The position numbers and the translations under genes were made by a program. The notes below the pieces were generated by a model. The model did not search any database and was not told the origin of the DNA. It was given only the letters and a program-made list of their open reading frames with translations. Below, in pieces: positions 1-8,603 of a stretch of 64,000 nucleotides of DNA; position 1 is the first letter of the stretch; each line of letters opens with the position of its first letter. The stretch spans positions 1 to 64,000 of the forward strand of contig CXTY01000036.1 in assembly GCA_001404055.1 (NCBI GenBank), written 5' to 3'. This DNA is from Roseibium album (lineage in GTDB: Bacteria > Pseudomonadota > Alphaproteobacteria > Rhizobiales > Stappiaceae).

Positions 1-489
1 ACACAAAGACAGGGCCGGGTCTGCATACCAGAGAGCCAAAGCCCACCGTCCCGCCTGACCATTTGCACCTCCTGGCGCCGCCAAAGCCCACACTAGAGAT
101 CCGCAACCGCAGCTTTCTCCATAGAGGACCCGCCAAGCCCCCGCGACTTCCTCCTTCCGAGGTTTGTCAACGCGGGCCGATCTGTGCAAAACGGCGACTA
201 AGTCCCAGCGACCCGCATCGAAAAACCTTCAGGCGAGCGGCCATTCACTGCGCTAAAATCAGATGTCAGTTTAGCGGATTTTGCCGGTCACAGCCGCCTT
301 ACCTCATTTTCAGAAAAGGAAGGCTCGCGCGGATCTAGGGGCATTCATATTGACTAACGCGTCAGGCAGACGATTATTTCCCGATCTGTGAAGATGAGCC
401 TAGCTCTCTCTTAAGCAATCAGCTTATCAGGCCCCATAGGTACTGACAGAAAACAGATCCGAACATCGGGTTTGCGAGCCAGTCTCGGC
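1..489. other. Gene-free left edge
   Basis: I see no convincing gene, RNA or repeat here. Short open frames exist but have no recognisable domain, no good ribosome binding site and no neighbour relationship. The first real gene ends at 490 on the minus strand, so the stretch is probably the downstream flank of that operon plus part of an intergenic region cut by the window edge. Confidence 0.4.
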
Positions 490-858
490 TCAACCATCCG
501 GCGCAGTTTTCTTCGATCCCGGCTGCCAAGGCCATCGGCCGTATATCTCAAGACTGGTTGTCCAGCCGAGTACCGTTCGGATCAAGATAATTGCCAAAAG
601 TGTGCCCATACTTTCCATCGTCGGGGTCAGCGTCACCGTCTTGATGATTGTCGCAGCAACCAGCACTTCCAGTCCGATCAGAATTGTCCGCCCAAGGGCA
701 CTGCGGTAACGGGTTCTTGCCTCTGGATTTCTGTCCCCCAAAGTATCTCGGGCCCAAATTACTGTCGCTACGCAAAACCCGATTACCAGCAGCGCACCAG
801 CCGTGAGTTCCAACGAAACGATTACAAGAGGCACATAGGTCTCAATCAACTCATGCAT
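490..858 (-). CDS. DUF1622 family membrane protein (copy 1)
   Basis: This is a 122-residue integral membrane protein with three predicted hydrophobic helices (about residues 8-28, 57-75 and 82-100) and a C-terminal stretch with the motif GRWPWQ, which matches DUF1622. The function of the family is unknown. I chose the ATG at 858 because it lies inside the stop of the upstream gene (an ATGCATGA overlap), which implies translational coupling. The upstream neighbour is a same-length paralogue, so the two probably arose by tandem duplication and may form a hetero-oligomer (inference). Confidence 0.8.
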   Translation of the reverse strand: MHELIETYVPLVIVSLELTAGALLVIGFCVATVIWARDTLGDRNPEARTRYRSALGRTILIGLEVLVAATIIKTVTLTPTMESMGTLLAIILIRTVLGWTTSLEIYGRWPWQPGSKKTAPDG

Positions 859-1219
859 CGGGCATGGTCTCCCGTTGTTCGGCCTGCCAAGGCCAGCGGC
901 CTTCGACCTGAAGGCTGGTTGACCAACTGACGGCTGTGCGGATGACGACAAGGAACGCCAACGCCATCAAAGACGCGTAGGAGGCATCGAGGATGATGGA
1001 TTCAATCACGTCCGCAACTACCAGAATTTCAAGACCAAGAAGCAGGTCCATGCCAAAGCGCCCGCGAAATGCGTGAAATGCGACTTCCCGATCTTCCGCA
1101 CGCAATACCTGCGGATATTTGATTGTTGCGCGAACAAAGCCAACGACGATTACCGCCACGGCGAACACCTCAATAAAGGCGGTCGCCCCTTCCAGAATCT
1201 CACGAATATGTTCGATCAT
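851..1219 (-). CDS. DUF1622 family membrane protein (copy 2)
   Basis: This is a 122-residue membrane protein paralogous to its downstream neighbour. Shared features are the central RxxxGxxLLLGLEILV-type helix, a VxxTxxSWSTSL-like third helix and the terminal GRWPWQ motif. The start at 1219 is supported by a GGAGG about 9 bases upstream; a longer frame reaching 1261 lacks such a site. The thioredoxin-fold gene lies about 65 bases upstream on the same strand, so all three may be one transcript. DUF1622 has no assigned activity, and the sequence gives no further clue. Confidence 0.8.
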   Translation of the reverse strand: MIEHIREILEGATAFIEVFAVAVIVVGFVRATIKYPQVLRAEDREVAFHAFRGRFGMDLLLGLEILVVADVIESIILDASYASLMALAFLVVIRTAVSWSTSLQVEGRWPWQAEQRETMPDA

Positions 1220-1283
1220 TGAGCGTTTCCCTCCAGCAAGCGTGCCCACGACCAAGAGCAACCGTGGGCTTCAAATTGGATCC

Positions 1284-2303
1284 TCAGATCCCGTTGGGCC
1301 AACGCAATGGCTCGGTTGTGAAGGGTGCGCGCGGTGCCGAGCGTCGGGTCATTCCGTTTTCTTGCAAGCGGTACACAAACGGTTCGAAACGATCCCCGCC
1401 GAAGAACGGCTCGTCCTGATAGACCATCAGCGGAACGCCGCCGTGACCGGTTCGCGCCATTCCCTTGGCATTGTCAATCCAGACTTGGTCGACTTCCTCG
1501 GGATTGTCCCGGATGTATGCAATCGCCTCGTCATAATCGAGACCATCGGCCCGGTTCATATACTCTTTCACGTAATTCGGCCAGTGTCCCTTCGCGGGAT
1601 CGGTAGACCCAGCTGCACTCTTCGGGCTCACAACACCGCTCCAGATCAAATAGGAAACCTGATTAATATAGTCGATTGTCTTCCCTTTCAGCGAGGCATA
1701 GCAAGCCAGCCGTGTGACCCAGAAAATGTACGGCTGTTTCTCCGGCGGGTGCACACCGAGCCAATTCTCTGCACTCGGTTGCCAAACCTGCCAGATCGGG
1801 TCGGGTACAGGGAAGTTGAAAGGCACCCCCAGGAACTTTCCTTGCCGTTTGGTGTCCCAAACCGTATCGGGGACCTTGTAGGCAAGTCCGAAGAGGCCGC
1901 CGGCTTTGCCTTTACCACCCTTGGTCGAGCGAACAGCCACCGGCAAGACGGGCCGAATGTTCACATTGACGTTGTAGTTGGAGTTCAGCCAAACGAGCCG
2001 GTTCAATGCCAGATAACTGTAAGGGCTGCGCATCGACCAGAAGACATCGACTTCGAGCGGATCGTCCTCTGTCACGATCCGCGTCCGGCGTTCCGGCACA
2101 CCCTCCGCTTGGGGCGGATAAATATTGTCGTCGAAGTGTGTCCAAAGAAACGCGTTTGGATCACGTGCCGGGTCATCTGTCACTGGCATTGGCGGCAGTT
2201 CTGGAACCGCCGGATCGTTGGGCCAGGTCGTATCCAAGTTAGCGTTCAGTTTATCGTAAAGCTCCGGCGTTATCTTCGGAAATGTACCGCCTGCCTTTGT
2301 CAT
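1284..2303 (-). CDS. DsbA-like thioredoxin-fold protein (2-hydroxychromene-2-carboxylate isomerase / kappa GST type)
   Basis: This 339-residue protein has a motif WSMRSPYSYLA at about residues 89-99, where the HCCA isomerase and kappa-class GST family places its glutathione-activating serine. Near residue 290 the segment GHGGVPLMVY carries the cis-proline of a thioredoxin fold. No CxxC motif and no signal peptide are visible, so a cytoplasmic glutathione-dependent isomerase or transferase is more likely than a disulfide oxidase. It is longer than typical HCCA isomerases (about 200 residues) because of an extra N-terminal 80 residues and a long insert. A GGAG site precedes the ATG at 2303. The substrate is unknown. 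Confidence 0.75.
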   Translation of the reverse strand: MTKAGGTFPKITPELYDKLNANLDTTWPNDPAVPELPPMPVTDDPARDPNAFLWTHFDDNIYPPQAEGVPERRTRIVTEDDPLEVDVFWSMRSPYSYLALNRLVWLNSNYNVNVNIRPVLPVAVRSTKGGKGKAGGLFGLAYKVPDTVWDTKRQGKFLGVPFNFPVPDPIWQVWQPSAENWLGVHPPEKQPYIFWVTRLACYASLKGKTIDYINQVSYLIWSGVVSPKSAAGSTDPAKGHWPNYVKEYMNRADGLDYDEAIAYIRDNPEEVDQVWIDNAKGMARTGHGGVPLMVYQDEPFFGGDRFEPFVYRLQENGMTRRSAPRAPFTTEPLRWPNGI

Positions 2304-2734
2304 TTTGCGTCTCCTGGTCGTTAAATTGCTGCCAACTTAAGGGATTGGTCGGGTCACCAACTAAACAAACATCGATAAGAAAATGCGGATCATTCTGCCC
2401 CCACAATCCCCCCTAAGAAGAGAAACTTATATTAGAATAGGTAGTCCAAGTGTCTATTAGGCATTTCCCCAAGTGCAGTTAGGCAACGTTTCATGCCATT
2501 CGTCGGGCTCATGTTTGAATTGCAGGAAACTGATCGGCCCCGCTTGATTGAGCACGGTCGAATGTCCAATTTGGCTGCTAAAACGGGCGTTGACCACTCG
2601 GACTGCCAACGACCGCTTCGGGCCGGAATGTTCATGTCGTGTGAGGGCTGGAAGCGAGATTTCGCTGCAACTGGAACCAATGGCCGCTGTGCAGACAAGA
2701 CCACCTTTGCCTCATGCCTGCATCAGGCTTGGCG
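2304..2734. other. 430-bp intergenic region without a supported gene
   Basis: This separates two minus-strand genes. Short frames on both strands (for example 2432-2704 and 2493-2783) have no recognisable domain and only weak start sites. The composition is close to that of the neighbours. It probably holds the promoter of the thioredoxin-fold operon on the right-hand side of that gene. It could also be a decayed gene or a dispersed intergenic repeat, which I cannot judge without comparison to other genomes. Confidence 0.4.
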
Positions 2735-3775
2735 CTATACAGGGGGTCTAGAGTTCAAAATTCTGGATATCAGAGTCGCCTGATTGTGAGTCTGGGTTTT
2801 CTCAAACATCCGTCTCAACTGTGTTCGAACCGTATTCGAACTCACTCCAAGTGCGTCAGCTGCTGTCGCTAAATCGCGCCCTAATGCAATTTGCTCAGCT
2901 ACCTTTATCTGGGCCGCGCTCAGTTTGAAATTGGAGCCACCGCTTTCGAGGCTTTCCCTAAGCTTGGTTCGATCATCGAAAGACAACACGATATGTTCCT
3001 GCTCGCAATGTATCCAGCAAAACATAGGCAATCCATCCGGGTCATCGCCCAAAAGCACGACACTCGCGGGCTCGCGCAAGAAACCGCGCGGTAAATTGGT
3101 TGCAAGCCTACTTTTCCAGTGCGTGATAGACTCCTGAAGCACCTTGTCAAATGAGCGATTCTGCGCCCTTGGGCGATTACCAGAGATCGTCAACCCTTTG
3201 TGCTTGGGCAGACGTTCGCTTGCAAGTTCGTTCAAGCCTACCACCTTGCCGTATTGGTCCATTTCGATCTGCGGAACATCGCGTCGCCCTAAGTCCGGAA
3301 CCGCGACTACGAGACAAACAATCTTCCATTCATCGTCGATTCTTTGAACAATCTTGACTTCGTGCGAGAGGGGAGAGACGTGCATACCCGGGTGGTACTC
3401 GGTTGCAATCTGGTCATAGGTCACCCAGGCCATATCGCCTGACTTTTGGATTTGTACATTCTCCCATCTCAAGATCTTGGCGGCATCAAAGTTCTGAGGG
3501 TGCTGTCGAAACCCCTCCTCGAACTTCGCCCTTAAATCCTCCCAGCCGATGTGAACTCTGGTACCCACTTGGGGCCCTGACAGAATGCGGCGCACCTCAT
3601 GTCCATGATGCCAATGGCGAATGAATGCTTCGAAGTCGCCACGATAGTAGGCATCCTGTTCAGATCGCAGGAAACGCATGATCTCTTCGTCTTCTGCCGA
3701 CAGTGCCATTGATCGGTGCCTCGCAAGTACACTGCCATCGTACATTGAATTTGGATCGTGAGAATGGTGGTTCAT
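2735..3775 (-). CDS. LuxR-type transcriptional regulator with SnoaL-like N-terminal domain
   Basis: This 346-residue protein has two recognisable parts. Residues about 28-150 look like a SnoaL/NTF2-like alpha+beta barrel (DAYYRGDFEAFIRHW, then a WVTYDQIATEY strand). The last 60 residues are a LuxR-type helix-turn-helix (VAEQIALGRDLATAADALGV followed by SSNTVRTQLRRMFEKT). The middle segment is unassigned. The start at 3775 is chosen because its ATG overlaps the stop of the upstream 74-codon gene as ATGA. It may control neighbouring redox and glutathione genes (inference). SnoaL-like folds often bind small hydrophobic ligands, so a ligand-sensing role is plausible but not shown. Confidence 0.8.
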   Translation of the reverse strand: MNHHSHDPNSMYDGSVLARHRSMALSAEDEEIMRFLRSEQDAYYRGDFEAFIRHWHHGHEVRRILSGPQVGTRVHIGWEDLRAKFEEGFRQHPQNFDAAKILRWENVQIQKSGDMAWVTYDQIATEYHPGMHVSPLSHEVKIVQRIDDEWKIVCLVVAVPDLGRRDVPQIEMDQYGKVVGLNELASERLPKHKGLTISGNRPRAQNRSFDKVLQESITHWKSRLATNLPRGFLREPASVVLLGDDPDGLPMFCWIHCEQEHIVLSFDDRTKLRESLESGGSNFKLSAAQIKVAEQIALGRDLATAADALGVSSNTVRTQLRRMFEKTQTHNQATLISRILNSRPPV

Positions 3776-3996
3776 TTTGCGACGGGAGCACGCGTTGCCG
3801 TTCGGACGAATTCCCAGGGCCACCGCAGGGTCTCTGCGGAACATTTCTTCATCGCTCCCAGGCTGCTAACCGCGAGTGTACATAGGACCCGGCGACGGTG
3901 CTCTGCGCGCAGAATTGACCTGTCGAGCTCCTCTTGATCATACGTGTACCGGTTTTCACGTTTCGTTTGACTAAGTATGATTTGAGACAGGTCCAT
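3772..3996 (-). CDS. Small hypothetical protein, translationally coupled to the LuxR-type regulator
   Basis: This 74-residue protein is not recognised. The N-terminal half is polar and charged (an SQTKRENRYTYDQEELDRS segment); the C-terminal half is basic with a short hydrophobic patch (CTLAVSSLGAM) that is too short for a confident membrane helix. Two things support a real gene: a GGAGGA site 4 bases before the ATG at 3996, and an ATGA overlap between its stop and the regulator start. That arrangement suggests it is co-translated with, and may modulate, the regulator. Alternatively it is a leader peptide that sets regulator expression. Confidence 0.6.
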   Translation of the reverse strand: MDLSQIILSQTKRENRYTYDQEELDRSILRAEHRRRVLCTLAVSSLGAMKKCSAETLRWPWEFVRTATRAPVAK

Positions 3997-4434
3997 TGCT
4001 TCCTCCAAACTTGATGGGGCAACGATAGCCTCGGAAAATCACATCCGCTGTCACCCTTACGAGTGACAGTGTCGGTTCTTCCTGATTGGAGATTCGTGCG
4101 GGCCAAGAAGCCGAGGAAACGAACATCTGGAGAGTTTCACCAGCCAAACCAGAGTGAGCGTAACGTAAGTTAAGATAACTGATCCGCGGCTACTCGACTC
4201 AAATGGCATTAGTCTTGTGGACTACCTTTCTTGAATTTTCTCAAAATTCTGGGAGTGTTTTGCACGTTTCGAGTGCACTCGAAATCGTCCGCATTGGGCT
4301 CCCGTTCGTCTTTCGTTGCTCTGGTGATCAACGGCTGCTCCAGGCCAATCCTTTCATCATGACAGTACGAATTGCTGGCCAACACATGTTCGAGCTATCC
4401 TTGGCAAAAATATGTCAGTTATCAGGGAGGTTGC

Positions 4435-5235
4435 ATGGCCGGAAAGCAGGTTGTTTATCACATACCGGTTTGTCCGTTTTCGCAAAGGCTGGAGATCCTG
4501 CTGGCCTTGCGGGGCTTGGACGACGCCGTTGAATTTCGCGTGGTGGACATCACCAAACCGCGGGACCCGGAGCTCCTGGCGAAAACTCGAGGTTCAACAG
4601 CTTTACCTGTTCTGGAAACCTCCGGAGGAGCAGTTATCAAGGAAAGTCTGGTCATCCTAAGGTATCTGGACGAGGTACTTGAAGGGCAAGGACTCCGGCA
4701 CAGCGCCCCTTTGGAACATGCAATCGAGTCGATGCTGATCGCCCGTGAAGGCCCATTCACGATGGCAGGGTATCTTTATGTCATGAACCAGGACCCAAGT
4801 CGTCGCAAAGAACACCGTGACAAACTGCTTGGCCTTTACCGGGACATCAATGGTTTTCTAATGGAGCACAATCCGAAAGGAACGTATCTCTTCGACGATT
4901 TCGGACTTGCAGAGGCAGTGTTCACACCGATGTTCAAACGCTTCTGGTTCCTAAGCTACTACGAAGGCTTCGAACTTCCAGACGACAATGCATACGCTCG
5001 GGTGCGTGTGTGGTCAGAAGCCTGCATCTCACATCCAGCTACCAAACAGGTCAGCGAAGAAGAGATCGTCAAGCTTTACTATGACTATGCCCTGGGAGCA
5101 GGTAACGGGGCTTTGGTCGATGGCAGGGCCGTTTCAAGTTTCGCCTTTGAGCCAAAGTGGCAAGACCGCCCCTGGCCATCAAGAGACAAATATGCTGGGA
5201 CAGCATCCGACGCGGAACTGGGTTTAGTTGGCTAG
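4435..5235 (+). CDS. Glutathione S-transferase family protein
   Basis: This 266-residue cytoplasmic protein has an N-terminal thioredoxin-like domain (about residues 1-80) carrying CPFSQR near residue 13, i.e. a cysteine rather than serine or tyrosine at the catalytic position, as in omega- and beta-like classes. The cis-proline segment STALPVLE and the glutathione-contact motif ESLVILRYLDE follow. The remainder is the helical C-terminal domain, with a tail about 40 residues longer than usual. The start at 4435 is preceded by GGGAGG. It likely conjugates or reduces glutathione adducts of an electrophile; the substrate is unknown. The di-haem cytochrome follows about 90 bases downstream and may be co-transcribed. 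Confidence 0.85.
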   Translation: MAGKQVVYHIPVCPFSQRLEILLALRGLDDAVEFRVVDITKPRDPELLAKTRGSTALPVLETSGGAVIKESLVILRYLDEVLEGQGLRHSAPLEHAIESMLIAREGPFTMAGYLYVMNQDPSRRKEHRDKLLGLYRDINGFLMEHNPKGTYLFDDFGLAEAVFTPMFKRFWFLSYYEGFELPDDNAYARVRVWSEACISHPATKQVSEEEIVKLYYDYALGAGNGALVDGRAVSSFAFEPKWQDRPWPSRDKYAGTASDAELGLVG

Positions 5236-5327
5236 ACCGACCATGCCGCATTACCTCTCTCCGGCTAATGGTTTGCTATCCGTCGATCATTGCTCGTAAG
5301 CTTCTAACTTGTGGAGGGGGAAACATT

Positions 5328-6173
5328 ATGAAAGCGAAATATATACTTGGCGCACTGGCTCTTTTTATCGTACCGAGCATCAGCTTGGCGGAACCAAGTG
5401 TTGATCGGGGACGCTATCTCGTCGAAGGCATTGCCGGGTGCGGCAACTGTCACACACCCATGGGACCCAATGGGCCAGTCATGGACGCCAATCTGAGCGG
5501 GCGCCTTGTCGAAGAAAATCCCGCGTTTAAAGCTATTGCTCCGAATATTACACCCACGTCACGGATCGCCGGTTGGTCAGATGATGAACTTGCACGCGCA
5601 ATCAGGGAAGGTCTTCGTCCTGACGGATCCCTAATAGGTCCGCCAATGCCATTTACGATGTATCGTGGTCTATCTGACGATGACGTGATGAGCATGGTCC
5701 TCTACCTTCGCACGATCCCATCGGTCGACAATGACCCTGGCCAGAGTGAGTACAAGATTGCTTTGCCACCGGCATATGGACCGCCTGTGGGCTCCGTGCC
5801 ACACCCGGCGGAAGGTGTTACGATCGAATATGGGCAATACTTGGCGGGTCCGGTTGCGCACTGTATGGAATGTCATTCTCCGATGAGCCCAAAAGGGCCG
5901 ATGGTGGAGACTCATCTTGGTGCGGGAGGTTTTGAATTTCATGGCCCGTGGGGTGTATCCATAGCCTCCAACCTGACGAGCCATGAAGATGGATTGGCTG
6001 GCTACACGGACGCCGAAATCAAAACAATGATCGCCGAAGGCAAGCGTCCGGATGGAAAACCAATGCTCCCGCCGATGCCCTACGGTTATCTGGCACAGAT
6101 GAGCGATGACGACCTGAGCGCGATAGTGCTCTACCTTCAAAGTCTTCCGCCTCTGCCTGACTTCGAAGGTTAG
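5328..6173 (+). CDS. Exported di-haem c-type cytochrome
   Basis: This 281-residue protein has a Sec signal peptide (cleavage after about residue 21, ISLA) and two tandem cytochrome c domains. Haem-binding motifs are CGNCH at residues 38-42 and CMECH at 179-183. The repeats share PMPFTMYRGLSDDDVMSMVLYLR-like and PMPYGYLAQMSDDDL segments, which contain the likely distal methionine ligands. It is a periplasmic electron carrier resembling the cytochrome subunits of membrane alcohol or aldehyde dehydrogenases, but no dehydrogenase flavoprotein or quinoprotein lies next to it. A strong GGAGGGGG site precedes the ATG at 5328. Confidence 0.85.
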   Translation: MKAKYILGALALFIVPSISLAEPSVDRGRYLVEGIAGCGNCHTPMGPNGPVMDANLSGRLVEENPAFKAIAPNITPTSRIAGWSDDELARAIREGLRPDGSLIGPPMPFTMYRGLSDDDVMSMVLYLRTIPSVDNDPGQSEYKIALPPAYGPPVGSVPHPAEGVTIEYGQYLAGPVAHCMECHSPMSPKGPMVETHLGAGGFEFHGPWGVSIASNLTSHEDGLAGYTDAEIKTMIAEGKRPDGKPMLPPMPYGYLAQMSDDDLSAIVLYLQSLPPLPDFEG

Positions 6174-6208
6174 CACAGCATCGTTTCAGGTCTGTTGGTG
6201 ACAACCTG

Positions 6209-6235
6209 TGCGGGGCGACGGTAAATCGCCTCGCA
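6209..6235. terminator. Hairpin between convergent cytochrome c and hutC genes
   Basis: Two 10-base arms (TGCGGGGCGA and TCGCCTCGCA, one G-T pair) flank a 7-base loop. The site lies 36 bases after the cytochrome stop and about 190 bases beyond the hutC stop on the other strand. No long T-run follows, so the terminator call is moderate. Confidence 0.45.
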
Positions 6236-6426
6236 TGCTTGGCTATGTGCAGGAAAAGCAGACATTGACCGGCAAGACGGGCAATATCCGGTGTGGGTCG
6301 AAAACTACTACATACCATCCGCACATGGATATCCGTTTTCCTTCAACTGCATCCAAACCCGCCAGCCCGCTTACGGCCCCTTTTCGGACACACCTTCCAA
6401 GCGCGCAACTGACCACTAGCCCCTCC

Positions 6427-7128
6427 TTAAATCTCCGTCCGCATCCGATACCCCGGTGCATAGACAAGCCGCACATGCGTGATCGGCAGCGCACCCGACC
6501 AGGTGATGCGCTCCATCGAAAACAAGGCTGTTCCGGGAGCTGCATCCAGTTTCCGGGACATGCGTTCATCAGCATTGACGGCAAAGAATGACAGGTCGCC
6601 GTGGCTGTAGGGCGCGCTGTGCACCAGCCATTCGTTTGCGCTCACGTCTTCAAATGTCATGTCCCGCGCGCCAGGAGCTGCATCAAGGTTGATGTAGCGT
6701 TCTTCGAAGGCAAATGGCCGGTCGTCGGCAAAATGCAAAGTCTTCAGAAACAGGACATCCGCACCAAGCGTAACCTGGAAAGCACCGTGGAGCATTGGCG
6801 GCAAGGGCCGGAAGTCGCGTTCCAGCAGGCTGTGCCGGTAGGTCTTGCCCAGGGCCTCGACTTCTTCGCGAATAATCGGAATTGTCAAAGTGGCCCGTTG
6901 CGGCGGATTGAGGGCAACACGGGTGCCTGCCCGGCGCTTACGCACCACCAGACCGCTTTCGGCCAGGTCTCTCAGTGCGCGATTGACGGTGGTGCGGGCA
7001 CACCCAAATTCCTCGGCGAGATCGGCCTCATGGGGGATCTGTTCGCCTGGTTGCCAGACGCGGCTGTGTATGCGCCTGAGTAACTCAGCACGAATACCAG
7101 TCCAGGAATTTGTGTCCGCTGTTGTCAA
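6427..7128 (-). CDS. hutC: Histidine utilisation repressor HutC (GntR family)
   Basis: This 233-residue regulator has an N-terminal winged helix-turn-helix of GntR type (about residues 8-72; the recognition region reads FGCARTTVNRALRDLAESGL) followed by a UTRA ligand-binding domain of the HutC subfamily (about 90-230). HutC family members bind urocanate and release hut operators. The gene lies 15 bases downstream of hutF on the same strand, so it is probably autoregulated together with hutF. The best candidate operator is the palindrome between hutF and hutI at 8548-8567. Confidence 0.92.
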   Translation of the reverse strand: MTTADTNSWTGIRAELLRRIHSRVWQPGEQIPHEADLAEEFGCARTTVNRALRDLAESGLVVRKRRAGTRVALNPPQRATLTIPIIREEVEALGKTYRHSLLERDFRPLPPMLHGAFQVTLGADVLFLKTLHFADDRPFAFEERYINLDAAPGARDMTFEDVSANEWLVHSAPYSHGDLSFFAVNADERMSRKLDAAPGTALFSMERITWSGALPITHVRLVYAPGYRMRTEI

Positions 7129-7143
7129 AGTTCAGCCGTCCCG

Positions 7144-8523
7144 TTAGAGGCGATCGCGAAGCGAAGCCATGGTCGCGCGATACTTGTCGCGGATGGCGTC
7201 GCCTTTTACATGAATTCCGCCCTGAACAACATGCCGACCCGCCGACCAGACGTCAGAGACCATCCGGTCGTCACCGGCGAAGATAAAGGCGTCCAGTATC
7301 TCGTCACCTTCCCGGCCATCCAGATCGATGGCATTGCCGTCCAGTGCGACAAGATCGGCGCGTTGCCCGATTGCAATAGAACCCGCATCGCGCCCAACTG
7401 CCTGTGCACTGCCGGACGCAACATTTTCAAAAAGAACCCGGCCTGTTGATTTTTCACGCGTTGCAACGGAGGCGCGGCATTTGTCGCGAAGACGCTGGGA
7501 ATATTCCAATGTCCGCAATTCTTCCGACAGGGAAATCTGAATATTGGAATCGGATCCGATCCCGATACGACCTGCGTTTTCCAGATAACGGACGCCGTCG
7601 AATATCCCGTCACCGAGGCTCGATTCCGTGATGGGACACAGGCCGGCAACAGCGCCCGTTGCCGCAAGTCCGGTCGTTTCGTCAGGCGTCATCTGCGTAC
7701 AATGGATCAGGCACCAGTTCTGCGACACGTCATGATTGGCAAGTAGCCAATCGACTGGCCGCTTGCCTTTTGCGGCAACGACTTCGTCAACTTCGGCCAC
7801 CTGTTCTGCAAGATGCATGTGCAAGGGGCGATTGCCTGCAAGAGCAACAGCGCTTGCAAGCCCCGCCTCGTCAACAGCGCGCAGTGAATGCGGAGCAACG
7901 CCGATCACGGCATCGCCGGGGAGTGACTTCAGCGACCCCGCTGCCATGTCATGCAATTTCTGGAAACGTTCAAAATCATTTCCAAAACGGATCTGCCCGT
8001 GTGCGAGCGTTTGCTTGTCACAACCACCATACTGATAGAGGACAGGCAAATGTGTCAGGCCAATGCCTGTTTCCGCCGTTGCAGCCATGATCCTGTCTGA
8101 CATTTCAGCGAGATTGTCGTATGGCGAACCACCCGGCTGATGATGAAGGTAGTGGAACTCACCGACAGCTGCGTAACCGGCTTCAAGCATTTCCATTTGA
8201 ACAAATGCGGCAATCGCTTCGACGTCATCCGGTGTCAGCGCGTCCAGGAAGCGGAACATGATCTGCCGCCAGGTCCAGAAACTGTCGCGAACTTCAGCTC
8301 CCCGCCGCTCACTCATGCCTGCCATTGCCCGCTGAAAGGCATGACTGTGCAGGTTGGACGGTGCAGGAAGAAGTATGCCAACGCGACCTCCAGCGGGTGA
8401 GGCATCCCTGTCAATTGCAGAAATCCGGCCGTCAAGGTCCAGCGTGACGGCGACATTTTTCGCCCAGCCATCTGGCAGCAGCGCCTTGTCCGCAAAAATT
8501 GTCGCGCCTGAATCTGTCGACAT
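7144..8523 (-). CDS. hutF: Formimidoylglutamate deiminase HutF
   Basis: This 459-residue amidohydrolase hydrolyses N-formimidoyl-L-glutamate to N-formyl-L-glutamate and ammonia, the first step of the two-step HutF/HutG branch. Metal and catalytic motifs of the amidohydrolase fold are visible: HSHAFQRAMAGM near residue 60, HLAEQ near 240, HCTQM near 275 and GSDSNIQIS near 325. The start at 8523 follows a GAGGG site; a longer frame begins upstream inside the promoter and is unlikely. The gene is divergent from hutI and heads a hutF-hutC operon. Together with hutG it shows that this organism uses the formylglutamate route rather than HutG-type formiminoglutamase. Confidence 0.93.
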   Translation of the reverse strand: MSTDSGATIFADKALLPDGWAKNVAVTLDLDGRISAIDRDASPAGGRVGILLPAPSNLHSHAFQRAMAGMSERRGAEVRDSFWTWRQIMFRFLDALTPDDVEAIAAFVQMEMLEAGYAAVGEFHYLHHQPGGSPYDNLAEMSDRIMAATAETGIGLTHLPVLYQYGGCDKQTLAHGQIRFGNDFERFQKLHDMAAGSLKSLPGDAVIGVAPHSLRAVDEAGLASAVALAGNRPLHMHLAEQVAEVDEVVAAKGKRPVDWLLANHDVSQNWCLIHCTQMTPDETTGLAATGAVAGLCPITESSLGDGIFDGVRYLENAGRIGIGSDSNIQISLSEELRTLEYSQRLRDKCRASVATREKSTGRVLFENVASGSAQAVGRDAGSIAIGQRADLVALDGNAIDLDGREGDEILDAFIFAGDDRMVSDVWSAGRHVVQGGIHVKGDAIRDKYRATMASLRDRL

Positions 8524-8538
8524 ACTGCTTTTCCCTCG

Positions 8539-8568
8539 TTGACACGTTAATATGTGCATGCATATTAT
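8539..8568 (+). promoter_or_regulatory. Putative hutI promoter with overlapping HutC operator
   Basis: TTGACA at 8539-8544 and TATTAT at 8563-8568 are spaced by 18 bases, a near-consensus sigma-70 promoter reading toward hutI. A perfect inverted repeat with arms TAATATG and CATATTA (8548-8567, 6-base spacer) fills the space between and overlaps the -10 box, which is the position expected for a repressor site. Assignment to HutC is inferred from the flanking genes. Confidence 0.6.
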
Positions 8569-8603
8569 CTTATAACGCAATCTAATCAAGTCGGAGATGC
8601 TCC

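Noticed and set aside
1119-2324. 401-codon plus-strand open frame opposite the thioredoxin-fold gene
   Set aside because: It is antisense to a well-supported gene, has no recognisable domain and matches the pattern of shadow frames in moderately GC-rich DNA.
2493-2783. 96-codon plus-strand frame between two minus-strand genes
   Set aside because: No recognisable family; its end overlaps the regulator gene on the other strand; it could be part of an intergenic repeat.
5328-6173. Di-haem cytochrome considered as part of an alcohol dehydrogenase complex
   Set aside because: No quinoprotein or GMC-type dehydrogenase gene is next to it; the link is only by domain similarity.
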